Shown one piece after another: positions 30,545 to 39,901 of a DNA stretch of 46,563 nucleotides. The DNA comes from Desulfovibrio sp. GTDB lineage: Bacteria > Bacillota > Dethiobacteria > DTU022. The notes below the pieces were generated by a model. That model saw nothing but the letters and a program-made list of their open reading frames with translations, made no database searches and was not told the origin of the DNA. A program made the translations under genes and the position numbers. Each line of letters opens with the position of its first letter. The stretch's first letter is position 1. The stretch covers positions 1-46,563 of the forward strand of contig JAGUZX010000103.1 of the NCBI GenBank assembly GCA_020060545.1, given 5' to 3'.

Positions 30545-31372
30545 TTAAGTAACCCCGGCGCCCGCTTTTTTCCGCCGCCCACGGCCGGCCTCTCCCCCCG
30601 TTGCTTTGCGGGTTGCCTCGACGCTGGCCTTGAGCGCCTCCACCAGGTCGACGACCCCGGCCCTCTCCGGGGTGGGAGCGATGTGGACTTCCTCCCCGGC
30701 GATCTTCGCTTCAATCATTTCCAAGAGCGACCGGCGGTATTCGTCGGTGTATTTTTCCGGGGCGAAAGGCGCGGTAAGGTTGCCGATCAGCTCGCGCGCC
30801 ATTTTCAGTTCGTTGTCATGGACCTTGATTTCCGTATTCCAGGCGGGCAGCTCCCCGGTGGAGCGGACCTCGTCGGGGTAAAACATGGTTTCCAGCGCCA
30901 TGGTGTGCTCGTAAACGCGGAGCACGCCGAGGGCCTGCCTGGCGCGCAGCACCACGCGCACGACGGCGACCATCCCCGCTTCCGCCATCGCCCGCTGCAG
31001 CAGCTGGAAAGCCTTCTCCCCGGTTTCGCCCGGGGCCAGGAAATAAGAGCGGTCGTAATAGACGGGATCGACCTCTTCCTGGAGCACAAAATCGACGATG
31101 GCGATGCTGCGCGTGGTTTCCGCGGGGATGCGGGCCAGTTCGCTCTCGGCGATGATCACGAAGCGGTCCTTTTCATACTCGTAGCCCTTGACGATTTCGT
31201 CAATGGACACTTCTTTTTTGCAGCTGGGACAGACCTTGCGGTACTCGACGGGGGTGCGGCAGGGTTCATGCAGGTAGCGGAAACGGACGTTTCTTTGTTC
31301 GGTGGCGGCGAACAACCGCACCGGGATGTTCACCAGGCCGAAGCTGATCGAGCCTTTCCAAAGAGGGCGCAT
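30545..31372 (-). CDS. ku: Ku protein
   Basis: MRPLWKGSISFGLVNIPVRLFAATEQRNVRFRYLHEPCRTPVEYRKVCPSCKKEV. Confidence 0.97.
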   Translation of the reverse strand: MRPLWKGSISFGLVNIPVRLFAATEQRNVRFRYLHEPCRTPVEYRKVCPSCKKEVSIDEIVKGYEYEKDRFVIIAESELARIPAETTRSIAIVDFVLQEEVDPVYYDRSYFLAPGETGEKAFQLLQRAMAEAGMVAVVRVVLRARQALGVLRVYEHTMALETMFYPDEVRSTGELPAWNTEIKVHDNELKMARELIGNLTAPFAPEKYTDEYRRSLLEMIEAKIAGEEVHIAPTPERAGVVDLVEALKASVEATRKATGGEAGRGRRKKAGAGVT

Positions 31373-31503
31373 CTGTAGTTCACCCCGGGATTAGCGTTTT
31401 TCTTATTATCCCAAGGAAGAGCGCCTTTATCCGGGAAACATGGAGAAACGAGCCCGGGCTACAGACGGTAGGATCAGGCTTCTGATTTTCAAACTGCCAA
31501 CCT

Positions 31504-32427
31504 CTAACTTCCAACCGCCAGTGAGCGGGTGGCCATAGTGGCGGCCACGGCGCCGTCGGCCGCGGCGGTAATGACCTGCCGCAGCTCCTTGCGGCGCACA
31601 TCCCCGGCGGCGTAGACGCGGGGCAGCGCGGTTTCCATCTTTTCATTGGTGATGATAAAGCCCTGTTCGTCCAGCGGAACCTCGTCCCGGAGGAACCCGG
31701 TGTTCGGCTGCCGCCCTACGTAAATAAAAATCCCCTGCAGCGCCAGGAAAAGCTCTTTCCCGTCCCGGGCCAGGCGCACGCCTTCGACCCGGCGTTCGCC
31801 CTCGATTTTTTCCACGGTGGTGTTCCAGAGGATCTCGACATTGGGCAGGGAGTAAACTTTCTCCTGCAGCGCCTTGACCCCCCGGAATGCCTCCCGGCGG
31901 TGAATCAGGTATATCTTCCCGGCCAGGCGGGAGAGAAAGATCGTTTCCTCGAGGGCGGCGTCACCCCCGCCGACTACCGCCACATCCTTGCCGCGGAAGA
32001 ACGCGGCATCGCAGGTGGCGCAGTAAGAGACACCCCGGCCGCGGAGGGACAGCTCGCCGTCCACATTAAGCAGGCGCGGCACGGTGCCGGTGGCGATCAC
32101 GACGGCGCGGCCGGTGATTTCTTCCTCCGGAGTGAACACCTTTTTTGCTTCTCCTTTGAAAGAAACTTGTTCGACCGCCGCCGCCCGCACCGCCACATGG
32201 AAGCGCTGCAACTGGCTCTCCAGGAGCAAGCCGAATGCGGCGCCGGTGATGCCGTCGGGGAAACCGGGGTAATTGTCGAGGCGGTCCGTGGAAACGATTT
32301 CGCCGCCGACAATCATTTTTTCTAGCAGGATGGCGGAAAGGCCGGCCCTGGCGCCGTAAATCGCGGCGGTAACCCCGGCGGGACCGCCGCCGAGGATGAC
32401 AAGGTCGTACAATTTATCTTGAACCAT
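31504..32427 (-). CDS. trxB: thioredoxin-disulfide reductase
   Basis: DLVILGGGPAGVTAAIYGARAGL, YCATCDAAFF redox motif, VVGGGDAALEE, VYAAGDVR. Confidence 0.95.
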   Translation of the reverse strand: MVQDKLYDLVILGGGPAGVTAAIYGARAGLSAILLEKMIVGGEIVSTDRLDNYPGFPDGITGAAFGLLLESQLQRFHVAVRAAAVEQVSFKGEAKKVFTPEEEITGRAVVIATGTVPRLLNVDGELSLRGRGVSYCATCDAAFFRGKDVAVVGGGDAALEETIFLSRLAGKIYLIHRREAFRGVKALQEKVYSLPNVEILWNTTVEKIEGERRVEGVRLARDGKELFLALQGIFIYVGRQPNTGFLRDEVPLDEQGFIITNEKMETALPRVYAAGDVRRKELRQVITAAADGAVAATMATRSLAVGS

Positions 32428-32577
32428 TTAAATCAGCCTCCAAAGATGATCTAACTCCGGCCATCTGCATGCGGGCATCACACCCCTTGAACACGTACGG
32501 AGGCGTGAGAGTGGAAGCTAAATAAAACACCTGATTGCGTCATTGGCCTAATGTTCGCGTTTTCCCCCGCGCACGGC

Positions 32578-33399
32578 TCACTGCTCCACCAGGAGGGTGA
32601 GGTCCAGGGAGCGGTACGAATGGGTGAGGGCGCCGCAGGATATAAAGTGCACCCCGGTGGCGGCGACTTCACGGAGGCGGCCCAGGGTCATATTGCCCGA
32701 AGCCTCCAGCAGGGCGCGCCCGCCGGCCTGCGCCACCGCCAGGCGCATCGTCTCTGTATCCATGTTGTCGAGCATGATGATATCCGCCCCCGCATCAAGG
32801 GCCTCCGCCAGTTCGCCCAGGGTGGTGACTTCCACCTCCACCCGCAGGGTAAAAGGGGCTTGAGAGCGCACGGCCGCCACCGCCGCGGTGATCCCGCCTG
32901 CGGCCCGGATGTGATTTTCTTTGATCAGGATGCCGCCGTCCAGGGCCAGGCGATGGTTGTAACCGCCGCCCATCCGGACGGCGTATTTCTCCAGCAGGCG
33001 CAGGCCGGGCGTAGTCTTCCGGGTATCGGTGAGTTTGGCCGGGTAGCCGTCGATCTCCGCCACCCAGGCTGCGGTCTGGGTGGCGATCCCAGAGAGGCGC
33101 TGTAAAAAATTCAAAGCGCTCCGCTCGCCGGTCAAAATCGGCTGCAGGCGTCCGGCCACACGCATTACAATCTGGCCGCCCCGGACCCTTTCCCCTTCGC
33201 GCACCGCAAACGCACACTGCAAAGAACTGTCCAGGGTGTGAAAAACCAGCTCCGCCAGCGGCAGGCCGGCAATGATCCCTTCCTCCCTGGCGATAATGAC
33301 GGCGCTCCCGGCGGCGCCGGGAGGCACCGTATAGCCGGTTGTCAAATCTCCCGATCCCAGGTCTTCCGCCAGCGCCCGCTCCACCGTATCACGGAACAT
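32578..33399 (-). CDS. nadC: nicotinate-nucleotide diphosphorylase (carboxylating)
   Basis: DLGSGDLTT, ERSALNFLQRLSGIAT, DTRKTTPGLRLLEKYAVRMGGGYNHR, EVEVTTLGE, LLEASGNM. Confidence 0.97.
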   Translation of the reverse strand: MFRDTVERALAEDLGSGDLTTGYTVPPGAAGSAVIIAREEGIIAGLPLAELVFHTLDSSLQCAFAVREGERVRGGQIVMRVAGRLQPILTGERSALNFLQRLSGIATQTAAWVAEIDGYPAKLTDTRKTTPGLRLLEKYAVRMGGGYNHRLALDGGILIKENHIRAAGGITAAVAAVRSQAPFTLRVEVEVTTLGELAEALDAGADIIMLDNMDTETMRLAVAQAGGRALLEASGNMTLGRLREVAATGVHFISCGALTHSYRSLDLTLLVEQ

Positions 33400-33465
33400 C
33401 GAAACCGGCAGTAATATCTTGGCAACCCCCTCGTCCCGGCTGATTGATCCGGCGGCGCTCCGCCG

Positions 33466-35067
33466 CTAGGTTGCGGCTGGACAGGGCATCCCGCCCGATC
33501 CGGCTTCACCACCCGCTTCACGCCGGAAGATAAAGTGCTTTCCGCCTAACTCCGGGTCCTCGCCGGGGTAATCTTCCCGGTAATGGCAGCCCTTGCTCTC
33601 CTGCCGGCACAGGGCCGCTTCAGTCATCATCATCGCGGTTAAAAGCATATTTTGTGTTTCGATCAGGGTCGCACCGGAAAAACGATACTCCAAAAGCGGC
33701 AGCCACCGCTTGAGCCGATCCCTTGCCGCCAGTAAACCGTCCCGGGTGCGGATCAACCCGACATTTTCCCACATCAACTCCTGCAGCAGCGGCCTCACCG
33801 CAAGGCAGCCCTGCTCGTCAGGCGGTCCCGGTTCTTTTAGCCTTACCCAATCGACCGGCTGTTTAAGCGGCCTGCCGGAGCCGTCTGCCGCCGCCGCGGC
33901 GGCGGCGACACGGTGCCCGAAGACAAGACCTTCCAGCAGGGAATTGCTGGCGAGGCGGTTGGCCCCATGCACGCCCGTCGAGGCGGCCTCGCCGACGGCA
34001 AACAGGTTTTCCACAGCGGTGCGGCCTTCCAGGTCTACGGTAATCCCCCCGATCAGATAATGGGCGGCCGGTGAAACCGGGATCAGATCGCGCGTGATAT
34101 CAATGCCCCATTCCCGGCATCGGCTGTAGATAGTGGGAAATCGTTCCGGGATAAAGCCGGCCCCCAGGTGGCGCAGGTCCAGGAAAACCTCCTGCCCGGT
34201 GCGCGCCTTTTCAGCCAGGATTGCCCTGGAGACAATATCCCGCGGTCCCAGTTCGCCCCGGGGATGGTATCGATCCATGAACCGCTCTCCCGCACCGTTA
34301 ACCAGGCGCGCCCCTTCCCCCCGTACCGCCTCGGAGATCAAAAAGGGACTGCCGTGCGCCGGGAAGAAAACAGTGGGGTGGAACTGATAAAATTCCAGGT
34401 CGCGCAGCACCGCCCCGGCCCAGTACGCCTGGGCCAGGCCATCGCCGGTTACAGCGGGCGAGTTGGTTGTCCACTTGTATACCTGGCCGCACCCGCCGGT
34501 AGCCAGGATCACCACCCTGGCCTGGAGCAGGCAGCGGCGCCTGGCGGTAAAAAAACAAACCCCCCGGCAGCTTCCGTCTTCGACGATCAACTGCTCGACG
34601 AACGCATCTTCAATAAAAGTAACGCCCCTGTTCCGGGCCTGGAACAGCAGCGCTTCAACCAGCTCCCTGCCGGTGGCGTCGCCGCCGATATGCAGGATTC
34701 TTTTGCGTGAGTGGGCCCCTTCCTGTCCCAGGTCAATAGACCCGTCACGGTGATCGAACCTGACCCCGAGGCCGAGCAGGTCCCTGATCCGGTCCGGGGC
34801 TTCTTCAACCAGGACGCTGATCGCTTCGCGGTCGCCAAAGTAAACCCCCGCTCTCCAGGTATCCTCCAGGTGCAGCTCGGGGGAATCCTCCGCGGAAAAG
34901 GCGGCGGCGATACCCCCCTGGGCAAACCAGGTATTGCCGGCAATGAGGTCCTGCTTGCTCAATACGGTCACCCGGCCGTGTTCCGCCAGGCGGATCGCCG
35001 TATACAGGCCGGCAATACCCGAACCGACAATAATAAAATCAGTGCTTCCACCGTCTTCCGGTTGCAT
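33466..35067 (-). CDS. nadB: L-aspartate oxidase
   Basis: FIIVGSGIAGLYTAIRLAEHG, WFAQGGIAAAF, GGDATGRE, GEAASTGVHGANRLASNSLLEGLVFG. Confidence 0.97.
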   Translation of the reverse strand: MQPEDGGSTDFIIVGSGIAGLYTAIRLAEHGRVTVLSKQDLIAGNTWFAQGGIAAAFSAEDSPELHLEDTWRAGVYFGDREAISVLVEEAPDRIRDLLGLGVRFDHRDGSIDLGQEGAHSRKRILHIGGDATGRELVEALLFQARNRGVTFIEDAFVEQLIVEDGSCRGVCFFTARRRCLLQARVVILATGGCGQVYKWTTNSPAVTGDGLAQAYWAGAVLRDLEFYQFHPTVFFPAHGSPFLISEAVRGEGARLVNGAGERFMDRYHPRGELGPRDIVSRAILAEKARTGQEVFLDLRHLGAGFIPERFPTIYSRCREWGIDITRDLIPVSPAAHYLIGGITVDLEGRTAVENLFAVGEAASTGVHGANRLASNSLLEGLVFGHRVAAAAAAADGSGRPLKQPVDWVRLKEPGPPDEQGCLAVRPLLQELMWENVGLIRTRDGLLAARDRLKRWLPLLEYRFSGATLIETQNMLLTAMMMTEAALCRQESKGCHYREDYPGEDPELGGKHFIFRREAGGEAGSGGMPCPAAT

Positions 35068-35077
35068 CCCGGCCTCC

Positions 35078-35992
35078 TTAATGCAGCGGCACTTCCAGCA
35101 TGCGGCGGAGGGCCCGCGCAGCCCCTTCCCTCACCGCGGCGGGGACAGTAACCCGATGCTCCATATGCTCCAGGGATGAAGCCACCTTTTCCAGGGTGGT
35201 ATATTTCATGTTCGGACAAACCAGCCCCGGCGAAAGGAGATAAAACCGCAAGTCGGGGCGCTCCTTGCGCAAGCGGTACAGCATGCCCATCTCGGTGCCG
35301 ACAACAATTTCGCGGGCTTCCGTCTCCCGGACAAAACGGAGCATCCCTCCCGTCCCCAGGGCTGCGTCAGCCGCTTCCACCACCTCGGGCCGGCACTCGG
35401 GGTGAACGATAACCGCCGCATCGGGATGAGCACGCCGGGCGCGCTCGATATCGGCCGGGTAAACCCGGTGGTGGGTAACGCAGTAGCCGTGCCAGGGGAT
35501 GATTTCTTTTTGGGTCTTTTGCGACACGAAATGGGCCAGGTTGCAGTCGGGGACAAAGATGACCCGGTCCGCGTCAAGGGAGTTGATCACCTGGACGGCA
35601 TTGGCCGAGGTAACGCAGATATCGCTTTCCGCCTTTACCGCCGCCGATGAATTGATGTAGGCGGCGACCGCCGCGCCGGGGTGCTTTTGTTTGAACGCGC
35701 GGAGCGCCTCGGGGGTTACCATGTCCGCCAGCGGGCATCCCGCGGCTTTTTCCGGGAGCAGGACCGTCTTGGCGGGGGAGAGGATGGCGGCGCTTTCGGC
35801 CATGAAATGCACACCGCAAAAAACGATCACTTCCACGGCAGCTTCAGCCGCAATCCGGCTCAACTCAAACGAATCGCCGATATAATCGGCCGCATCCTGG
35901 ACTTCTTCGATCTGGTAGTTATGCGCCAGGATCACGGCATTCCTTTCGCTTTTCAGCCTGGCAACCTTTTCCTGCAGGGTCATTATGGCCAT
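35078..35992 (-). CDS. nadA: quinolinate synthase
   Basis: VILAHNYQIEEVQDAADYIGDSFELSR, FCGVHFMAESAAILSPAKTVLLP, HPECRPEV, CPNMKYTTLEK. Confidence 0.97.
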   Translation of the reverse strand: MAIMTLQEKVARLKSERNAVILAHNYQIEEVQDAADYIGDSFELSRIAAEAAVEVIVFCGVHFMAESAAILSPAKTVLLPEKAAGCPLADMVTPEALRAFKQKHPGAAVAAYINSSAAVKAESDICVTSANAVQVINSLDADRVIFVPDCNLAHFVSQKTQKEIIPWHGYCVTHHRVYPADIERARRAHPDAAVIVHPECRPEVVEAADAALGTGGMLRFVRETEAREIVVGTEMGMLYRLRKERPDLRFYLLSPGLVCPNMKYTTLEKVASSLEHMEHRVTVPAAVREGAARALRRMLEVPLH

Positions 35993-36252
35993 ATTCCCGG
36001 CATCCCCTCTGGTAAGCTTGGTTTTCTATATTATGACGGAAAAGCTAGATTGTTGTCAACCTAAACCCCCCGCGGCAGTCATTCCTTTGTGCCCCGCGCG
36101 CGGGATACAGCCGTCGCCGCCCGTTGCGGCGCGGTGCAGGTAGTTCTTCCGGAGACGGGCAAAATAACGGGGGAACCTTACATGGAAGCGGTGCAATATG
36201 GTATAATGCAGGCAGCAGCAAATTCGATCGCGCATTTGAAGGAGGGTAACGC

Positions 36253-36474
36253 ATGAAAGAACAGGTTGAACAAGCTCTGGCTAAAATTCGTCCGGCTTTG
36301 CAGCGCGACGGCGGCGACGTTGAACTGGTGGACGTCGGTGAAAACGGCGTGATCAAGGTCAGGCTGACCGGGGCCTGCGGCGGATGTCCAATGTCCGCGA
36401 TTACCCTGAAGCAGGGTATTGAGCGAATTCTGAAGCAAGAAGTGCCCGCGGTAAAAGAAGTCGTCTCGGTTTAG
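36253..36474 (+). CDS. NifU-like C-terminal domain (Nfu) Fe-S scaffold protein
   Basis: [52 protein letters not shown]. Confidence 0.95.
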   Translation: MKEQVEQALAKIRPALQRDGGDVELVDVGENGVIKVRLTGACGGCPMSAITLKQGIERILKQEVPAVKEVVSV

Positions 36475-36490
36475 ATCGGCTGCGGCGAAA

Positions 36491-36514
36491 AACCCGGGAC
36501 AGCCCGGGTTTTTT
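36491..36514 (+). terminator. Rho-independent terminator after nfu
   Basis: AACCCGGGACAGCCCGGGTTTTTT. Confidence 0.8.
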
Positions 36515-36585
36515 GATTTTGATGTTTGGATCAGTAGAAGCGATGGGGAACAAAGTATCCCGCGGCAACGGAGTGGACAAAAAAG

Positions 36586-37755
36586 ATGGAAGAAATTTAT
36601 CTGGACAACAGCGCCACCACCCGCCCCTATGATGACGTAATTGAGTTGATGGGCAGGGTGCACCGCGACACATTCGGCAACCCGTCATCGCCGCACGGCC
36701 GGGGGTTGGAGGCGGAACGGCTGCTGAAAGAGGCGCGGCGCGCGGTGGCGGCGGTCCTGGGCGGCGCGGCAGACGAGCTTTATTTTACTTCCGGCGGCAC
36801 CGAGGCAAACAACCTGGCCGTTCTTGGCGCCGCTTACCGGCACCGGCGCCGGGGCAGCCACCTGGTCACTACTTCGATCGAACACCCTTCGGTGCTGAAC
36901 TGCTACCGCCGGTTGGAGGAAGAAGGCTTCCAGGTAAGCTACCTGCCCGTAGACAGCGACGGTTATATCAGCCTGGAAGAACTGCGAAACCTGATGGGAA
37001 AAGAAACAATCCTGGTCAGCGTAATCCATGTCAATAACGAGATCGGCACAGTCCAGCCGGTGGATCAAATCGGCGCCTTGATTAAAGAACGCAACCCGCA
37101 CACGCTCTATCATGTGGACGGGGTTCAATCTTTCGCCAAAATGCCGGTCAATCCGCGGCGGTGGCAGGCTGATCTTTTCAGCTGCAGCGCGCATAAAATT
37201 CACGGCCCCAAGGGGGTCGGGGCGCTCTGGGTCAAAGAGAACTCCCTGCTGCAGCCGCTGATGCGGGGCGGAGAGCAGGAAGGGGGCCTGCGCCCCGGCA
37301 CGGAAAATGTCGCCGGCATCGCCGGTTTCGGGCGGGCGGCCGGGCTGACCTTTGAGCGGCAGGAACGGGACGCCGCTCACATGCACGGCCTGAAACAGAA
37401 ACTGTATTGGGGACTCCGGGAAGCGGGCCTGAAAGTGGAGCTGAACGGACCGGCGCCGGAGCACTGCGCGCCGCACATAATCAACCTCTCTTTTCCCGGG
37501 ATCAAGGCCGAGATCCTGCTGCACGCCCTGGAAAACGACTTGATCTACACCTCTCCCGGTTCGGCCTGCCATTCCCGCCGCCCTGAGCCAAGCCATGTCT
37601 TAAAAGCGATCGGGCTTGGTGAAGAGAGGCTGTCGGGCGCGTTACGTTTCAGCTTTGCCGCTTTCAATACGGCCGAGGAGATCGACCGGGTCATCGGCCG
37701 CTGCCTGGAAGCGGTGCGCGCGTTCGGCGCCGGCAGCCTTTCCGGCCCATTTTGA
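36586..37755 (+). CDS. cysteine desulfurase, NifS/IscS family
   Basis: EIYLDNSATTRPYDDV, FTSGGTEANNLAV, SCSAHKIHGPKGVGALWV PLP lysine. Confidence 0.95.
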   Translation: MEEIYLDNSATTRPYDDVIELMGRVHRDTFGNPSSPHGRGLEAERLLKEARRAVAAVLGGAADELYFTSGGTEANNLAVLGAAYRHRRRGSHLVTTSIEHPSVLNCYRRLEEEGFQVSYLPVDSDGYISLEELRNLMGKETILVSVIHVNNEIGTVQPVDQIGALIKERNPHTLYHVDGVQSFAKMPVNPRRWQADLFSCSAHKIHGPKGVGALWVKENSLLQPLMRGGEQEGGLRPGTENVAGIAGFGRAAGLTFERQERDAAHMHGLKQKLYWGLREAGLKVELNGPAPEHCAPHIINLSFPGIKAEILLHALENDLIYTSPGSACHSRRPEPSHVLKAIGLGEERLSGALRFSFAAFNTAEEIDRVIGRCLEAVRAFGAGSLSGPF

Positions 37756-38945
37756 ATCCAGCACCGGGAGGTTTGCTTGTGCCTGTAAAAATCCTGATCC
37801 GCTACGGTGAAATCGCCCTTAAGGGAAAAAACCGCCGTTTTTTCGAGGATTTCTTGCTGCAAAACCTTAAACAAACGGTCAGGGGAAGCGCCGCGCAAAT
37901 CGTGAGGTTGCGCGGTCGTTTCCTCGCAATCGCCCCGGAGAAAGAGCGGGATAAAATCATCAGCCGCCTGAGCAGGGTTTTCGGGGTGGTCTCTTTAAGC
38001 GCGGTGCAACCCGCCGCCCTGGAACTGCCGGCCATTCAGGCGGCGGCCGCGGCGCTGGTGCAGGATCTCGCGCCTGAAGCTCCCCTTACCTTCAAGGTGG
38101 AGGCGCGCCGGTCCAACAAGAGCTTTCCGCTCACTTCTCCGGAAATCAACCGGCTGGTAGGGGCTTATATCCTGGAAATGATTCCGCACCTGCGGGTGGA
38201 CGTGCATAACCCTGCGCTGAGACTTTCGATCGAAATCGGCCAGGAAGAAGCCTTTCTTTACCACGACCGGCACTCCGGGCCGGGCGGGCTCCCCGTGGGG
38301 GTAACAGGCAAAGGGCTGCTGCTGCTTTCGGGAGGGATCGACAGCCCCGTGGCCGGTTGGATGGCCATGAAGCGGGGGCTCGCCGTGGAAGCCGTTCATT
38401 TTCACAGTTTTCCCTTCACCGGCCGGCGGTCCCAAGAGAAAGCGGCCGACCTCTGCCGCGCCCTCGCCCTTTACGCCGGGGAGATCCCGCTGCACATGGT
38501 CAGCGTCACCGCCATCCAGAAAGAGATTCGCTCCCGCTGCCCGGAAGAATTGGGGATCCTCCTGCTGCGGCGGATGATGCTGCGGGCCGCGGAAAAGATC
38601 GCCCGCCGCCGCGGCCTGGAGGCCCTGATTACGGGAGAAAGCCTGGGGCAGGTAGCCAGCCAGACCCTGGAGAGCATGGCCGTGATCGGCGGCGCTTCCG
38701 GCATGCTGATTTTGAGGCCGCTTCTGGGCCTGGACAAGCACGAAATTGTTGATCGGGCCCGGGCCGTCGGGACGTACGCCATCTCCATCCGGCCCTTTGA
38801 GGACTGCTGCACCCTTTTTGTGCCGAAGCATCCGGCTACCAGGCCGTCACCGAAGCGGGTGGAAGAAGCGGAAGCGGCCCTGGATATCGGCGGGCTGCTC
38901 GAAGAAGCCCTTGCCGGCGCGGAGCTCGAGTTCATTAAAGAGTAA
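37752..38945 (+). CDS. thiI: tRNA 4-thiouridine synthase / thiamine biosynthesis ThiI (likely GTG start about 37779)
   Basis: ILIRYGEIALKGKNRRFFEDFLLQNL THUMP start, LLLLSGGIDSPVAGWMAMKRG PP-loop. Confidence 0.95.
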   Translation: MNPAPGGLLVPVKILIRYGEIALKGKNRRFFEDFLLQNLKQTVRGSAAQIVRLRGRFLAIAPEKERDKIISRLSRVFGVVSLSAVQPAALELPAIQAAAAALVQDLAPEAPLTFKVEARRSNKSFPLTSPEINRLVGAYILEMIPHLRVDVHNPALRLSIEIGQEEAFLYHDRHSGPGGLPVGVTGKGLLLLSGGIDSPVAGWMAMKRGLAVEAVHFHSFPFTGRRSQEKAADLCRALALYAGEIPLHMVSVTAIQKEIRSRCPEELGILLLRRMMLRAAEKIARRRGLEALITGESLGQVASQTLESMAVIGGASGMLILRPLLGLDKHEIVDRARAVGTYAISIRPFEDCCTLFVPKHPATRPSPKRVEEAEAALDIGGLLEEALAGAELEFIKE

Positions 38946-39798
38946 GGGGCCGGCGTGACAGGTAATATAACGCCAGCATGCCTCCCGAGAGCGCGGCAAA
39001 CCAGAGTACCTGGAACAGGGTCTGGTAGCGGGATCCCTGGTTTAAGCTTTTCCGCCTTAGATAAGGGGAAGAGGTGGCGATGATCTTGGGGCCGGCCAGA
39101 ATAAAGTAGAGGGCGAAGGAGGCGGCCGCCAGCGATATCAGCTGGCCCGGAGTGAATATCCACAACAACGGCCTTTCAGCCCTCGAAAAGTCAAGCACCA
39201 GGTTGATCAGGGAGTACCCCAGGAGAAACCAGATAAAAAGTTCGCCTTCATACACATTGATCAGGCGGCGCTTCCAGACGATGAAGAGCAGGAACATGAG
39301 CAAAACAATGGCATAGGCGCCGTCGGGGTGATAGTACACGCCGCCCACCTCAACGCTCCAGGGCAAAGCATAGGGCATCGCCGCGCCCCGCAAGGCAAAA
39401 CCGATATTGCCCAGAGCCAACGCTGTAATCAAGGCGGGAGTGGCGGCATCGAGATAGCGCTCGACAATCAAGTTCTTGCGCGCCGCCCAGATCGAAACCA
39501 CGAGCAAAGCAATCAGCAGGCCTCCCCAGAAGCACATTCCGCCGTCCTGAAGGCGAAAGAGATGGACCGGGTTTTTCAAGTAATAATCCTGGTTGAATAA
39601 GAGCGTGTAAGTAAGCCTGCTCCCGCTAATGCCGCCGGCCAGGCTCAGGATGATTAGATCGACAACCCTCAACTCGGAAAGAAACTTCCGCCGCCCCTCG
39701 GCAAAAACCATAACCAGGCCGACCACTACCGCCACAATGAAGGCCAGGCTGAAGACCGCAACACTGAAAGGGCCCCATTCCCAGACTACCGTTTCCAC
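38935..39798 (-). CDS. Lgt-like (prolipoprotein diacylglyceryl transferase family) membrane protein, probably catalytically divergent
   Basis: Lgt-like topology and GGMCFWGGLLIALLVV, YHPDGAY, DFSR..TPGQLISLAA, but key Lgt residues are not conserved. Confidence 0.75.
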   Translation of the reverse strand: METVVWEWGPFSVAVFSLAFIVAVVVGLVMVFAEGRRKFLSELRVVDLIILSLAGGISGSRLTYTLLFNQDYYLKNPVHLFRLQDGGMCFWGGLLIALLVVSIWAARKNLIVERYLDAATPALITALALGNIGFALRGAAMPYALPWSVEVGGVYYHPDGAYAIVLLMFLLFIVWKRRLINVYEGELFIWFLLGYSLINLVLDFSRAERPLLWIFTPGQLISLAAASFALYFILAGPKIIATSSPYLRRKSLNQGSRYQTLFQVLWFAALSGGMLALYYLSRRPLTL

Positions 39799-39901
39799 TT
39801 GGCACCACCTTCACCGGTATTTTTTACCCGCCGGCCCCAGGTTTATTTGGGCTTGCGCCAGGCCATCCTAATAATAGAAAGCGCACCGGGGGGCGGCAGC
39901 A

